From positions 15,109,962 to 15,173,961 of the forward strand of contig NC_135021.1 in NCBI RefSeq assembly GCF_051020955.1: a stretch of 64,000 nt of DNA, given 5' to 3'. Under the pieces are notes generated by a model. That model saw only the letters and a program-made list of their open reading frames with translations. It had not been told where the DNA came from and searched no databases. The position numbers and the translations under genes were made by a program. This document shows, piece by piece, positions 44,623 through 57,706 of the stretch. Source of the DNA: Megalopta genalis. Lineage: Eukaryota; Arthropoda; Insecta; Hymenoptera; Halictidae. Positions within the stretch are counted from its first letter, which is position 1, and every line of letters starts with the position of its first letter.

Positions 44623-45465
44623 ACCGGAATGAGAATAGGAAGCTGCACGAAGTTGTACAGAATTGAAACTGTTATTAATTTAGATTTTGGAATAAATATT
44701 TAGATTTTGTTTAGCGTTATATAGATTGATTTAATATACTTTATGAAACAGAAATAGTTGAAATACTCTTCCGTCGACTATTCACACACAGAGTCCAAAC
44801 CAGAAAAGCGAAGAAAGCACAAAGATGAATCTTAATATTCTTTTCTTTTATTCAAAGAAAATACAATTTTATACATCTAGATCTGTAAGTCATTAATATA
44901 GAAACATAGATTAAAAGTCGATAATTTGTGAAACATCGTATGAAAGATGAGAGAATCAAAATATATGTACAAATGAGCAGTATAATACAATCTTTAATTT
45001 TAATGTTAATATTAATCCAAGACTTCTGAATTATCTTGAAATCATCAATGTCTGATTCTTTAACGAAATTATAGATAAGAAAAGGAGTTTTTTCTCTATT
45101 AACAAAAATTGTATACAATACATAGAATAAGGACATCTCTTAGTCACAACACATACTAATTGCTCTTGCAATGTATATCGCACGCTGTCGCTAATACGTA
45201 CTTACTATAGTAACGATTATTTCATCGTCACAAAAGAAACGCAATAGATGTATTCAAGGGGAACGTCTTCATTGTATATTCTTATTCTCCAACGCTTCAA
45301 GTTTCAGTCAAGTACAACCTCTTTGCTCTCCTAATGACATAGCCGATTATCCCTATTTATGTATCGTGCATCGGGAACTGACAGCGTTCCATGTAACATC
45401 TTGTTTTCTAATAAATTGTAAGTCTTCTACATTTACGATGATCGTAAATGACGTGTCGCTAATTG
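44623..45465. other. AT-rich unique block
   Basis: No gene or recognised repeat. A near-palindrome ATTTACGATGATCGTAAAT lies at about 45430. Confidence 0.5.
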
Positions 45466-45635
45466 TACAATTTACGATTATTCAAATTGTGAATATACGC
45501 GTATGAATTATTTATTCATTAGATGTGTTACTTGCGGCAAATATTAAGAATAGATCCGAACGAATGCCTCGCTGTTACTTTCGCAAACCAATGTGAAACG
45601 GCTGCTTCCGGTGCTCCGTGAATATCCGGTGTTAA
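45466..45635 (+). mobile_element. Family 9 TTAA-type MITE
   Basis: AATTTACGATTATTCAAATT, GTGTTACTTGCGGCAAATAT, then GCTCCGTGAATATCCGGTG and TTAA at 45632-45635. The left TTAA is not visible, so it is left-truncated. Confidence 0.65.
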
Positions 45636-46608
45636 TAAATGAAAAATGAACCGCGCGAATCGTCGGCGCGGATCTAAAATTCGGAAAAGGGTACAATCGC
45701 GGATTACCGAAAGAGGGTAGCACGGATAAGAAGCTGGCTCGAGAGGGAGGCTGTGGAAGATGATTACCGGTTTCTCGATAAACGTTTCGCCCGATCAAAT
45801 CGCCGGGAAATAACGGACCTCCGGCTAACGAACGCGTTATGTAACGCGGCTGTAATCACCGACGTGGATCCTATCCGCGCAAGGTGGATCGTGGCCGAAC
45901 TGCCACCGGTGGGTAGGTAACCTGTACCGTAGCGCTAATTGCAAGACCTTCGGGTCGCTCTCCTCGAACTGCCTCTTCCCTTAATTAACGTTTCAATAAT
46001 CCCCGCACAGACAGAGCGCACGATTCCCGGCTCGCCTCGGCTGCGGGGCTCTGCTCGCTCTCTCCGGGGTCAAAAAGGAGGAGCAAAACGGAGACCGAGT
46101 GTTGGAACGGCACCACCACCGTTCCTTCCTTTTTTCCGCGGCCATTTTTCCGGCAGACAACTCGACCGCGTTATCTTTTTTGTCTCGCCGAGGGAACCAC
46201 CGCGGCCCATTGTGAAACGCTGCATGGAAACCGGTCATAATGAGTAGCGAAACGCGTTCGTTCGTTCTTCTGCGAGTCGGTCGCGAGGGACGGGAGGGTT
46301 GAAAGGGCACAACCGACCCTAGAGATCGCGGGGCCTTGGGCAAAAGACGATCTACGTGTGCTACACGCGTCTGCTGGATATACTGCGTCAGACAATAGCG
46401 TTTTTATTCGGATTTTCTAGACGTTGATACACTGGTGTACTCGTGCATGTAATTTGTTATTAGTAGGGGATGATGGGTTTTTAGGCGAAAGACGGTCTGC
46501 GTGACATCCATTTTCTCCACTCCGTCTTGAGTGATTAAACAAAATTAATTGTTGTTACATTAGGAACAGCAGAAAAATTAATAAGAGAATAATGTCATAA
46601 TTGACATT
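45636..46608. other. Unique CpG-rich block
   Basis: No supported gene; repeat-free to about 46400, AT-rich after. Confidence 0.5.
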
Positions 46609-46770
46609 ATGACAGCAACTTAAAAATATTAACGTAACATTGTTATCATGTAATTACATCGACAACAAAATTGTATAGCATTACCATCGACGATATGACA
46701 TCAATTCTAAAATATTAAAGCGACGTTGTTATCATGTGAATACACCAATAAAAAAATATATAGTATCATT
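46609..46770. repeat. 86 bp tandem duplication
   Basis: ATGACAGCAACTTAAAAATA at 46609 and ATGACATCAATTCTAAAATA at 46695 begin two diverged units. Both contain GTTATCATGTRA and TAGYATYA words. Confidence 0.75.
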
Positions 46771-47366
46771 TATTATTATATGGCAATACACAATTTAGAT
46801 ACACGTTTTTCTCATATGACCCGGAGTTGAAGGGTTAACAAACGTATGTACAAAATAGTCGGAAGCTAAGACGTTCACAATTGTCCCAAGAATATCACTT
46901 TTCCGAAACATATTTTCCTTACACGATGACAGTAATCAATTTGACGAGGATTAGACCGCAAATCGCAGGAAAGTGGAACAAAGCGAGAACTCGCACACCG
47001 AATGACAAAGTTGCCCGCGCGACTTACGAAAATGTCAGAGACACCTCTGCGGTAATTAATCGAGGAAGAAGCGTCGGCTAGCCGATCACGGGCCTCCCTT
47101 CAGCAAGCTCAACACCCGGGCGCGAAGATGCCCCGTTGAAAAGCTCTCGCCGCGTCTAATTTCAATATTACGATAACGATCGGCTGAATCGGTTCAAGGG
47201 GCCCGCTGAAAGCGGCCTGCACAATATTTATTGAACGTTGTTGCCGGAGGCGTCGTGATAATCGCTGAATGGAAAACCAAGCTAACGGAGAAAGATAAAG
47301 GTGGCGAAGAACAAGAGCGAGAGAACCGAAGAGGATGCGAAGGGTGCAGGGGAGTGAATAAGAGTG

Positions 47367-47402
<36 letters not shown>

Positions 47403-47934
47403 GATCGCCTAGAAGGCGGTAGAGAGGGAGGGACGAGTGAAAGCGCGGCTCTGGTAGAACGCGGATAGGCGAATCAATCATCCTGCGACTCATTAGCCCC
47501 GGCCGGTGTGCTCTCCTCCCTCTCTGACACCCCCTGTATTATCTCCTCTTTTCACACTCTACCATCCGTCGCTTTTTCCTGCGTTCCGCTCTTTTTCCCG
47601 GCCTTCTTCCATCCTCGGACTGTTTCTTCGACGGGCTCCTGCGCCACCTTTTTCCCGGTCTAGCAATCAAACCAGGAATTCAAAAGGTTCCGAAAATAAC
47701 CGTTTCAATCTGTTACGTATCGGTCCCGATTGAAATAGTTATGAGGAATCGAAGATATCTCGTTATTGTTACGAATAGGCTGCGCACCTTCGTGCACAAT
47801 TGTTTGCAGGAATTGTAAGAAGCTGCGGTCGAGTGAAAATGTATTACTTCTTTTTTTCTATTTCGAGCAGTTTTAGTCTCTCTTGAGATTATTTTGCAGG
47901 TAATAATAATAATAATAATAATAGTATTCCTTCT
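46771..47934. other. Unique block with (GA)n
   Basis: A pure (GA)n run lies at about 47370-47401; CpG-rich at 46960-47640; an AAT triplet run at about 47901-47922. No supported gene. Confidence 0.5.
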
Positions 47935-48060
47935 TTTGATAATTTCAATACATTGACAATAACGTAAGAATGTCTTCAAATTCCTGCAATGTTTTGCTCA
48001 CAGTTTTGTATTTTATCTAACTACTTCTCTGCACATAAATGCATCAAATCCGCAGTCTAG
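47935..48060 (-). mobile_element. Family 3 MITE, inverted partial copy
   Basis: It ends ATGCATCAAATCCGCAGTCT, the inverse of the left terminus. Interior words AAATTCCTGCAATG and CACAGTTTTGTATTT match other copies. The opposite end is degenerate. Confidence 0.6.
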
Positions 48061-48636
48061 TTATAAGTTATAATATTGGTTCTGTACCTGTCATTTTTCG
48101 CTGCTAGCTTTCCGATTTTACGCAATAAATACATTATATCTGTTTGAGTTGTTAAAAGTACGGATTCCGTACTGCACAAAAATATTAAAGCACAGACAAA
48201 TTTTGTATTCAAATTGGCCCACTTCGACTGACGGCGACTCCGCGAAAAATTATCACAGAATAATGACTTTCTTTTTAAATTAAAGCTCGAAACCTCTACT
48301 TTAAAATACTGTTCACCGATTTTAAGTTTAACGTACCCTCGCCACTGTAACCATTTAAATGTGAGGCCATGTTCGTCATTTTGAGAATTGTCAATTTTGA
48401 CAAAATGCACGGTCAAACAATGCGCTTGTCAAACTTGTTTCGGAGATGCCGTTTGCAGCGGAATGAAATTCGATCCTTTCTCTTTCATTTAAAAAAGGAA
48501 TAGAAAAATAGAAACTTACTCACGATTTCTTTTTCGCAAAGTTACAGCCCTTTAAAGTAAACTGTGTCAAAAGTGAACAAAATCTTGAAGTTTCAGCGTT
48601 ACAATAACATTATTCTTGCGACACTAAATAATATTA
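48061..48636. other. AT-rich unique block
   Basis: A minus-strand frame of 119 codons (48416-48057) is Lys/Asn-rich, has no recognisable domain and lies between mobile elements. I do not call it a gene. Confidence 0.45.
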
Positions 48637-48755
48637 TTAGCACTAGCTTTACAATTCCAAATAATTATATTCGCAAGATTAATTCGACGTTCTTTACGCG
48701 AACTACAAAATCGTGGGCCGTCACAGATATGTGACGCCGGCAGCGAACGTGTTAA
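48637..48755. mobile_element. TTAA-type miniature element with terminal hairpin
   Basis: TTAG at 48637-48640 followed by CACTAGCTTTACA; TTAA at 48752-48755 preceded by GCAGCGAACGTG. A hairpin CGTCACA-GATA-TGTGACG (48719-48736) lies 15 bp from the right TTAA. The two ends differ, so the left boundary is uncertain. Confidence 0.5.
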
Positions 48756-51700
48756 AAACGTTGTCTAAATTTCTCGCATAAATCGCAAATTACGCGCGAG
48801 AGACCGTTCGAGGCTAGGCTAAAACGCAGCGAAACCAGCCGCGCATCGAAATCGCTAGAGAGCCCCGGCGCAGCTAGAAAAGGAATCGTTAACGCTGGCG
48901 AGTAATTGCTCGTTAAGATCGGCGCGTGCATATGTCGGCGATCGACGGGTGGGCACCGATGGACGATAAATTCATCAGACAATAATGACCTTAATGAACT
49001 GCGCGAGGGGGCAACAAGTTCGGGTCCTGGCCTGGCCATGAAATATTCAGCCGGAATCAATCCTGACTCTCTGGCCCGGGACGACGTCGACGACGACGAC
49101 GCTGGAGCCAGAACCCCTCTCTCTCTCTCTCTCTCTCTTTCCCCCTCTCTCTCGCTCTCCCGTGCGCTTAGAGGGTCGAAGGTTGAAGGGGGAGGGTCCT
49201 CCCCAACGCGACACAGCCCCGGCACCGAGAAGGTTCAAGGATTTCGTGTCCTGAGGGGTGCGTGAGGACTCGCGTAAAGCGGAACGGAGGCTCGCTTAAC
49301 CCTTGAGTTTGCGGCCGGGACTAAAGTAGTTATGTTTGTCCTTTGAGTTGATAGGAGAGCCGCTGCGGGGCAACTAGGCTAATCCTGCGGGACTCGATAT
49401 ATCCTTGCTAATGGGTCCGGTCTCTGTAACGTTGCCGAGGAAGTTCGAACGCGAGCTGGAAACCGCCTCGGCGGCGCTCCGCGCGACTCCGCTCGGCTCG
49501 GCTCGGCTCGGCTGGAATCGAGACTCGGCTCGCTCGGCGCTTTGCTGCCTCCTCGGCTACGTCCAATGTATTATGCAACGACGTGCTTTAGCAGTCATTG
49601 TTGACGTTGATGGAAGACTCCCCTGTTCCTGTTCGAGTAACGGTGCCGCGGGATTCGATCGCCGATCAGATTAGAAGTGTACCGACCGTGCTACTCGAAT
49701 ACCTCGTGTTCCATACTCGAGCGCTTTTAAAGTCCATCCAGCCGCTAGCTACATTGTCCCGGAATTAATCAAAGCGGCTTCCATCCTGGCCGTATCGTAT
49801 TTCAACGGAGACAATCGTTTTCGATATACGCTGGGAGTGCTTAGAGTGCCGCCGCGGTTTCTTTCCGATCCAGGATAGCCTCGATTACCTCATCCTAGAG
49901 TGATTCACTGGTCCGTCACTGAATTTTTCATTCGCTTGGGAAAACCTGAGGTTTCCACTGTGCTCGGAACATATTACATATTACATATACAACATAACGC
50001 GTTGATCGCTGCACCGGTGCATTCGAGTAACACGAAATCAGAACGATTTATTTTACAAGAATAGAGGAGGCAAGATTTGTTGCTGCGATTGTTTTTGCTG
50101 TCGGACAAAAGTAGTAAAAAAAGACAGAATCGGAATATAATTTATATAATTTTATTATAATATATATATTTATATTTTATATTAATTTTATTATATATTA
50201 ATTCTTTTATATTATATTTTTTTTATATTATATATTAATTTATATATTTATTTTATTATAATTTATATATTATAATCTATTTATATAATTTAAACATGGG
50301 AAAGACCGTGAACCCAGTGCATAGTAAATTCGGGTGGACTTAAAATAAATTATAGTAAAAAAAATGATGTAGAAAATTTCATAATGAAGCGTTTATTTTG
50401 GAAAAGCCATTTTATCATCGAGATTTGGTGCGATCGACCCTTTTTGCAGGATATTTAAATTTGCCAGTGACAACAGCGATGAAATAGACACATTTGCAAC
50501 CAATGTCACAAAATTCAAAATAAGTTTACATAAACTGTTTACCTAATCTGTTGATTCTCGGTATGTCTCGATTTCATATGTTTTTGTTCTGTATCGTAAA
50601 TACTCGTATATGTAAATAAACTAAAATTTCCAAGAAGCTAGAGTTTCGTTTTTCATTAATTACGGGTATCTCGACTCGGACGTTTCTGTCCCGGATTCAT
50701 ACTTTATTTAAGACCGTTCACCCGAATCCGAGCACTGGCGAATTCTCAAACGATTTCGAGTGTTCATTAATGCAGGCGTTCTCATTAATAAGTGTACAAA
50801 CATTGACAAGATGGTAATTATTCCTGACGATCCTTGGGATATGTGTTTATTTCGGGTTGGTCCTGATTAAGGATCCAGGCATTAACGCATTCTAAAGGGA
50901 TTTTAGATATTCATTGATAGCATGGTCCTCATTAATACGTTCATCTTATAATTAACCGGGTGCACTGAAGTATTTACAAGATGGAGATCGTGCCAGCTAG
51001 ACGATGTTTAGTACATGTGTGCATGCAAGTTTCTGGGGTTATTTTAGCATGAATTCGCAAATGCTCCACTTTTCAGCTGGGCTGGCAGTTGTTTATATTA
51101 GATAAGACGATCGCGATGCATCTTAAATAGTTGTTTAAAAATTCACCGAAGGAAAAGCGAACCTACCTCGAGATGCACGAAAATTACCTTTATTCTATAA
51201 AAATAAAAACTTGCATATAATTAAACCACGATTCTATTATTAACAACTTCTCGTTCGATTGCTTCAGACATTCGTGGCTGCAATGATCAGTAAATGTATC
51301 TATAATTAAATAATCGCGGGTCGATTTTGGCTTAACTTTCGCAATGCCACCGCAATCAATGGGAATGCACAGAAAAGTATCGATCGCGGTGATGGAAAAT
51401 AATCGTTCCATTGGTGCGGAGAATGCAAAATGATGATAAATGTTAACGATAATGTCGGTATAAACAAGCTCCTCAAAACTGATAATTAGTATCCCATATA
51501 ATTCCGAAGAAGAATTTCACGATTATCCGAAATAATTACAAAATAAAATGACACGTCATTTATACAACGTTATTTTAAACGACGCATCGTATCGAATAAT
51601 ATCGCAAATAACGTTACCACGAACGTGATCGCAGGCACGCGGATAATTATGAAAATCAAACAAAAATGTTACTCGAAAGAATATGTCGAATAATGTTTCA

Positions 51701-53718
51701 AATGTGCGCCGAGGTCTTGACTACGCGCAAACCGCAAGCACAATGTCCACGAAACTGAACGGTACGATAGACGAGGCTATCAGTTTCACATTACAATGAA
51801 AAGAAAGAAATCGCCGGAGCCCGACCGACCAAAGAGAGAAGAAAAAGATCACTGCGAAGTTGCCGTCCGCTGGCCGACCGATCTGCCAGCATAATTCTTG
51901 ATGACTTCGCGGCGAAGTTTCTTGCCGGCGTCCGGCAATATTCGAGATCGAGTTTCCCTCGATCACAGAGCGAGTTCTCCTTTGATCCCGGCGAACATAA
52001 TGCTCCCCGCGATCCGTCTGGCCCCTCGCTGTCCATTAATTCGTCGCTGGCAAGTAGTCGACTCTGAGGCAGCAGCTCGGTAATAACGTAAGAAAAAGGC
52101 AGCGGAATAAAAGGATGACGGAACCGGGAGTCGGCCGATGGTATTCCGGTCACGGGGCGCTACTAGCTACTACCACGAGGATGAGGATATAGTCGGTCGG
52201 TGGCAGTGTCAGCGGCACGAGGCGAGTCGAGGCGAGTCGAGGCGAGGCAGCGAGGAGACAGCGAAGAAGGCAGCGGCGAGGGGTGGCGCTGGCCCTCGGC
52301 AAAGGCGGTGTTACGATCGAGGGGCTGAGAGGCGTCTCATCTTCTGGACAGGCTCGCTATAACGTCATAAAAATAATCAGCTTCTCCGTCGAATGAGCCC
52401 GAGGCGTACTTTGATCTCCGCGCATTTGTTTCGTCGCGTCCGCTCTCGTCTGCGAACGGCGCGCGCGAGAGGGAGAACGAGATTCTTCGGGGCTCGGTTG
52501 TAGCGCCACGAATTTTTCTTCATTTTCTTTTTAGTTTTCCTCCTTTTTTTCTCTCTTTCGCCTTGCCTCTCTCTTCTTTTAATGGTCGCCGGGGCACGCC
52601 ACGGGATATCCTGGGCCGGCGTGGAGGGAGAAGCAAGAGAAAAGCGACGGTGGAAGAAGGCCGGAACGAACTTCATCCGAAGAAGCGACTTTTCGTGCTC
52701 TCGAAATAAAAAGTTAATGAGAAACGCAACCGTGGTCGGGGCTACCGGCTATTTAAGCCCCCGGCTACGAGCCCCGAGAATCGAACCAGCTTCGACAAGC
52801 AAGAAACGCTGGTTATTTCCGAATCGAGCAGGCTTAATGACATTTTCACGCCGCGGCGTCTCGCGGTGGCAGGTTTCCCCGAAATCATGGTCGAAAATCA
52901 TATCTCCGATTCTGAAGCAAATTCTCGTAATATTTTATTGAAACATTCTCAGGCGACTGTACCGTTCGTGATCTACGTTTGCCTACTATCGAATGAATTA
53001 TCACAATAATTTTCTGCATTTGGATATCTTTTCCGAAGGCTAGCGATAATCGCGTTACTTTTGAAATTAAACATTTTCGTAAGCAGAATTTGCAGTCTTG
53101 CCCCAATGAGTACTCACCAAAACTGGTATCTTTTGACGATGAAATCTTTTCCCTCAAAAATCGAGCCTACCGCCGATGACAAAACTTTGTTTATGAACCC
53201 TGAACGATTGAAAGTTGTTGCTAATGTAACAGCAATTTATTTTATTCAATTGCTGAAAATTGAGCAATTTAATGAACGATTTAAATACTCTGTGTCAAAA
53301 TTGATCCAGCCACCGCCTTGCGAAGATTTGGAAATCGGAAGGCTCTTGAACTCTTGAACTCTGTTTATCTTGAACGAAAAGCGTAATTTTGTAATTCTAT
53401 TCGATTTCTTTTCTTTGATAGAATTGATTTTCTTTGCCCGTATAACGAATAAATGGATACACAAATTCTGCATCGCAAGCTCTTATGCTGAAAATCTATT
53501 CAAAATATAAAAATACAATGATCTGAGAACATTCTTCAAGTGCAAAGGGCTTAAATTGTGGCACTGCACAAGAATCATCGACGCTCCACTCTCGTTTGTA
53601 ACATGCTATATAATTTTCACGAGAGTTGTTAATCAAAGAGAGATTAGAGTTTCAACGACCGATCCATCATCATCTCCAAAAGCAACCACTACGTGCTAGT
53701 TATAATTTCGCGAACCAC
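48756..53718. other. Longest stretch without recognised dispersed elements
   Basis: About 5 kb with (CT)n at about 49113-49136, CGG/CTCGG runs at about 49493-49512, an AT-rich stretch at about 50140-50300, CGAGG repeats at about 52218-52245 and CpG-rich parts at 48750-49920 and 51720-52880. Frames up to 157 codons are low-complexity or domain-free. No gene is supported; regulatory content cannot be excluded. Confidence 0.45.
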
Positions 53719-53945
53719 TAGACTATGGATTCTATGCACATAGGCAAGTCTGAATAAGTAAAGTATGAAACATTGGACACATTAGAGGAATACAAAGATG
53801 CTATTAAATTACGTTCGTTGAATTTGAAGCAGGACATTTTTCTGCAGAACAGAAATATTCTACAGCGATTGCAGCAAACAGAAGTTATACTTGTAAATAC
53901 TTTTATTGTTTATAAATACATAAAACCATCGTCTGCCAGTCAGTC
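53719..53945 (+). mobile_element. Family 3 MITE, left-end copy
   Basis: Starts TAGACTATGGATTCTATGCA, then GACACATTAGAGGAATACAA. The right end is degenerate; another copy begins right after it. Confidence 0.55.
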
Positions 53946-53950
53946 ATACG

Positions 53951-54108
53951 TAGACTGCGGATTTTGTGCATTTATGACAGAAATGAGTAGAAGAAATGTA
54001 GAACTGTAGAAACATTCAAGAAATTTAGGAACATCGATACATTGTTTTTAAATTATTAAATTTGTTAAAGGAAGAAAGGAGTTTCTAATTATTTAAGGAT
54101 TAATTTAT
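53951..54108 (+). mobile_element. Family 3 MITE, right-truncated
   Basis: Starts TAGACTGCGGATTTTGTGCA, then ATTTATGACAGAAATG and GTTAAAGGAAGAAAGGAG. It is cut just before the TTAA element at 54111. Confidence 0.75.
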
Positions 54109-54110
54109 GA

Positions 54111-54945
54111 TTAACCCTATGCGTTTGAAGCTATTTTAACTCTAAATCGAGAGTAGTCTTTCCGACCTACAATATTTCGAGTTTCTATGACTTCGCGCAT
54201 TTTATGTGTTAGAAAGTGTACAGTAAAAGTAATTTAAGTATAAATAATTTTAATGTAGTCAACTTTACTTATCACGCTTGAACAATGTAGCAGGTGTTTA
54301 CAGCACGCTAGTCCGATCGAGAAGAAGACGCAGTATACGAAAACGGTATATAGAGGGTGTCCCAAAAATGTCTCGCAATCCGGAAATAAGGGATTCCTGA
54401 GATCATTTGAAGTAACTTTTTCCTTAGCGAAAACGCAGTCCGCGGCTTCGTTTACGAGTTAAAAACGAAAAACTCTGACCAATAAGAGGCGAGCTCGGCT
54501 GGCGCGAGGCGGCCCAGCCAACGAGCGGACGGAGCCCAGTTCCCCTCATTGGCTCGGTCGCCTCGCGCCAGCTGCTCTCGCCTCTCATTGGTCATCGTTT
54601 TTCGTTCATAACTCGCAAACGAAGTCGCGTATTGAATTTTCGCTAAGGAAAAAGTTGCTTCAAATGACCTCAGGAATCCCCCATTTCCAGATTGCGAGAC
54701 ATTTTTGGGGCACTATGTATATTCCTGAACGCAAGCGATTAGAGTAGATTTACGTTCGACATAACAGATACCGCGATTATAAAATAAGTGTATACTTCAA
54801 CATTATGCATATGAAATTGTGTCCAGTAACAGTTACACTTTCAACAATTTCCTTAAATATCAAGAAATTTGATGATGCAGAAATTACTTTGGAACGCAAT
54901 AAAAGAAAATTGTAGCGTTGCCTCAGAATCGCCTAGTCACGCACG
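54111..54945. mobile_element. TTAA piggyBac-like MITE interrupted by family 1 MITE
   Basis: Starts TTAACCCTATGCGTTTGAAG, paralleling the 41318 element (TTTTAACTCTAAATCGAG against TTTTAATTGTAAATCTAA). After the 54351-54719 insertion, the shared tail resumes at about 54803 (CATTATGCATATGAAATTG, AACAGTTACACTTTCAACAA, GCCTCAGAATCGCC). The right TTAA is not clear. Confidence 0.65.
54351..54719. mobile_element. Foldback MITE, family 1
   Basis: Ends TAGAGGGTGTCCC and GGGGCACTATGTA, both with changes from consensus, and the full inner inverted arms. It lies inside the 54111-54945 element, so it is the later insertion. Confidence 0.85.
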
Positions 54946-56268
54946 TGAAAGCCGATGCGAAAAACCGTGCAGCAGGAAAAGAATGGATCACGAAAAATCC
55001 TCGATTTTGGTCGCAAAGAAGCCCCGAACTTCCGACCTGCAGACTTCGTTATCAAACCCGCGGGATCCTCGCTTGACTTTACCACAACCCAACATCACGC
55101 GAACGGTAAAAACCAATGGAGCAGAGGCGCTGCTCTTTCGGGAAGTAGGTTGTCATTAATTTTTTCGATAGCGAATCACAGGAAAGTTGCACGCAGTCGG
55201 TACCGGTTCGCTTCGCTCGGAAATAAATATGGTCTCGCCGCGGCGGGTGCGGTTCGGATCTCTCTCATTGGAACCGAATATTTCCGCTTAATAGATCGCA
55301 ACAAACGCAACAGAGCCGTAGGCGCGATCGAGAGCGGAATACCAGGGAGAGTGTGTGTATGAGAGAGAGATAGAGAGCGAGAGAGAGTGTGAGAGAGAGA
55401 AAGAGAGACGGCGCGCGTTCGCGTGCCTATACAGACAGCTATTCAATGCGGAGTATCGACTGCACGGTACGAGCCAATGAGAGGATACCGTGCATAATGC
55501 ATGCCTAGAATATATCGCAGTCGCACAGTGCACCGGCAAAATCCCTGGTAACCCTGGAAAGGCTACGAGCAGATAGATAGCGTACGCGCGGCCGCGCTCT
55601 GTGCTCCGGCCTCTCGCGATGCACGCAAGCCCCCGGACGCGGGTTTCTGTGTTTAGCTAATAATTATAATTACGATATTGCAGTGATGCGCACACCGGGT
55701 TGCAGCCTAGCAACCGACCTGTCCCATTGATTAGACCGCCGCCGCGTTACGGTTCGATAAGCATACCGATATCAAATAATCGACCTTTTCCGACGCCGTG
55801 CCGCGCCGTGCCGCGCGGCGCCTCGATTACCAACTGCGAAACGCGGAGCCGAACCGTTCGATTTCGATTCTGTGTTACAAACAGCATGGCCACGCTTTGT
55901 TGCCCACCACCCGGTCATTCTATGTATCTGATCGAAACCGACGCATTTAATCAGTATTTACACCCTCCCCTCCCCCCGGCCGGGTTCTACCCAGCGAGCT
56001 CGTTTCGGCCAGCAACGATCCGCAAATATCGAAATAACCCGCGATTCTGCAGTCGATATCTACCGACTGGTGGGAACATTTTGTCGTTGACAACGAGATC
56101 TTGGCGATACGGATGTCCTGATTATGGTAGAACTCCATTTGGACTCGTGGGGGACAACCGGTTCATATTGTAACTGTGTAGATTCGTATAATAGGAGTCG
56201 GCTGATCAGCTCCTGTAGTTTGCGATCTTTCGTTCAAATAACGCGCGTTCGCGTTCAGATCAATGGAT
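54946..56268. other. Unique CpG-rich block with (GA)n
   Basis: Interrupted (GA)n at about 55361-55408. A + frame of 157 codons (55700-56173) has no recognisable domain. No gene is supported. Confidence 0.45.
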
Positions 56269-56390
56269 TTAACACTAGAACCATCGAGCCCAAACGCGAC
56301 TAATGTATATTGGTTTTTAACAACACCGAGGCTGGATTTATTTAAACTTCGTGTGATTTATGTTGTAATATGTGCTTCAATAGAGAAGCG
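56269..56390 (+). mobile_element. Family 8 TTAA-type MITE, left part
   Basis: TTAACACTAGAACCATCGAG then GGCTGGATTTATTTAAACTT and ATGTTGTAATATGTGCTTCA. It is cut at 56391 by a family 2 insertion, with no right half found. Confidence 0.5.
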
Positions 56391-56620
56391 TGCAGTAATG
56401 TCTCCCTAATTGACGCTCGGATTGACCACAAAGATGGACAATTTGGGAAGAGGAGATACGATTATTCGAGCCTTGCGGTTTATTTTTATAGCTATAAATT
56501 GTCCACAATTGTAAAAACGAGCCGCAATACTCGAATGATCATGTAATAATCGAATAATCGGAAGAGGAGACACGATTATTCGAACCTTGCGTCTCCTTTT
56601 TATAGTTATTGAAGGAAGTA
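56391..56620. mobile_element. Family 2 MITE, rearranged
   Basis: Left end TGCAGTAATGTCTCCCTAAT, then a first arm, a shortened inverse arm, and a second forward-type arm GGAAGAGGAGACACGATTAT. The right terminus is missing. Confidence 0.75.
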
Positions 56621-57411
56621 AGAAATAAACAAAATAAGGGGATCCAAAATAAAAGGAATTAAAAAGAAAACAAAATAAAAGAATCATGATAGCGGAAGAA
56701 TGATACCATAAACAGCGAACGCTATTGTTAGCCCTCTTTTGGAACACGCTCTATCCACGAAGCTTGTTGTCACTCTCTCGACAGAAAAATCGGTGGTTCC
56801 GAGCCGGAGGCATCCAAGAGCATGGTCGCCGGTCCATTGAAGCGGGGTCAGCGTTACGTCCGCGATAAAATTGGATCGGGGGGCTGCGAGGCGAAGGTGG
56901 GAAGAGGGGGTGTATAGCATTTCTCTATCACGAAATTTCCAAGAAAGGCGGAAAGGCACTTGAGAAGAAGCGTAGAAAACCGGGGGCTCTTTTCATACGT
57001 GAGCTCCTAGATCGGGCACCGAGCGTACAATTGGTCTTGCCAGTCTCTGGTAGATGTTCCTTGTCAGGATCGGCAGAGGGTGGCAGTGGGGGGTGGAAAC
57101 GGGAGCGATGATGGTGGCGGTGGCGGCGGCAGAGGAGGCAGGAAAAAGGGAGCTGGAAGAGGATGTGGCTCAACTCGTTCGACCCATTCATGGCCCGATG
57201 AAAAGGCCGCGTCGAACAGAGATCGTTGAAAAGAGAAGAGAATTATTATGATTATTATTATTAACGTTTCTATAGGAATGATTTTCCCCTTTATATCTGT
57301 CTTCGACTTTTCGTAGATAAAGGTCGAGGATGCTCCCGGGTTCGAGCGGCGAATGTGAATCCCTCTTGTGAAATCGGCGGACAGGTTCAATGTTACAACG
57401 TTACTCTCTCC

Positions 57412-57451
<40 letters not shown>

Positions 57452-57706
57452 GCTCTTGGCTCTGCTGCTTCGACCCCTTCCAATTCAAAATTGTCGGCGG
57501 ATGGCCCATCCTTCCCTTAATTGCGACCCTCTGACACGACTCACCAAACGGTTTTACTTTGCAACTCTTGCTAAATTTGAAAAAGATTATCTCTCATCTA
57601 CGTGATACGGTCCCATTATTCGCGTAATTCTGTACTTAATCAGCTTGAATCACGTGAAACTAAAGATAAAAACATACTAATGTCACGTCACGTGAAATCA
57701 CGGAAA
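56621..57706. other. Unique block with (CT)n
   Basis: (CT)n at about 57413-57447 and a GGC/GGTG-rich patch at about 57080-57140. No supported gene. Confidence 0.5.

Noticed and set aside
47885..47906. ATTTTGCAG|GTAATA as a ratchet point
   Set aside because: Donor is weak and merges into an AAT microsatellite.
48057..48416. 119-codon minus-strand frame
   Set aside because: Lys/Asn-rich, AT-driven, lying between mobile elements, no recognised domain.
53061..53357. 98-codon + frame with fairly normal amino-acid composition
   Set aside because: I could not link it to any family; no supporting splice sites or conserved motif. A database search would settle it.
55700..56173. 157-codon + frame in CpG-rich DNA
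   Set aside because: No domain, Pro/Arg-rich composition, nothing suggesting splicing or an initiation context.
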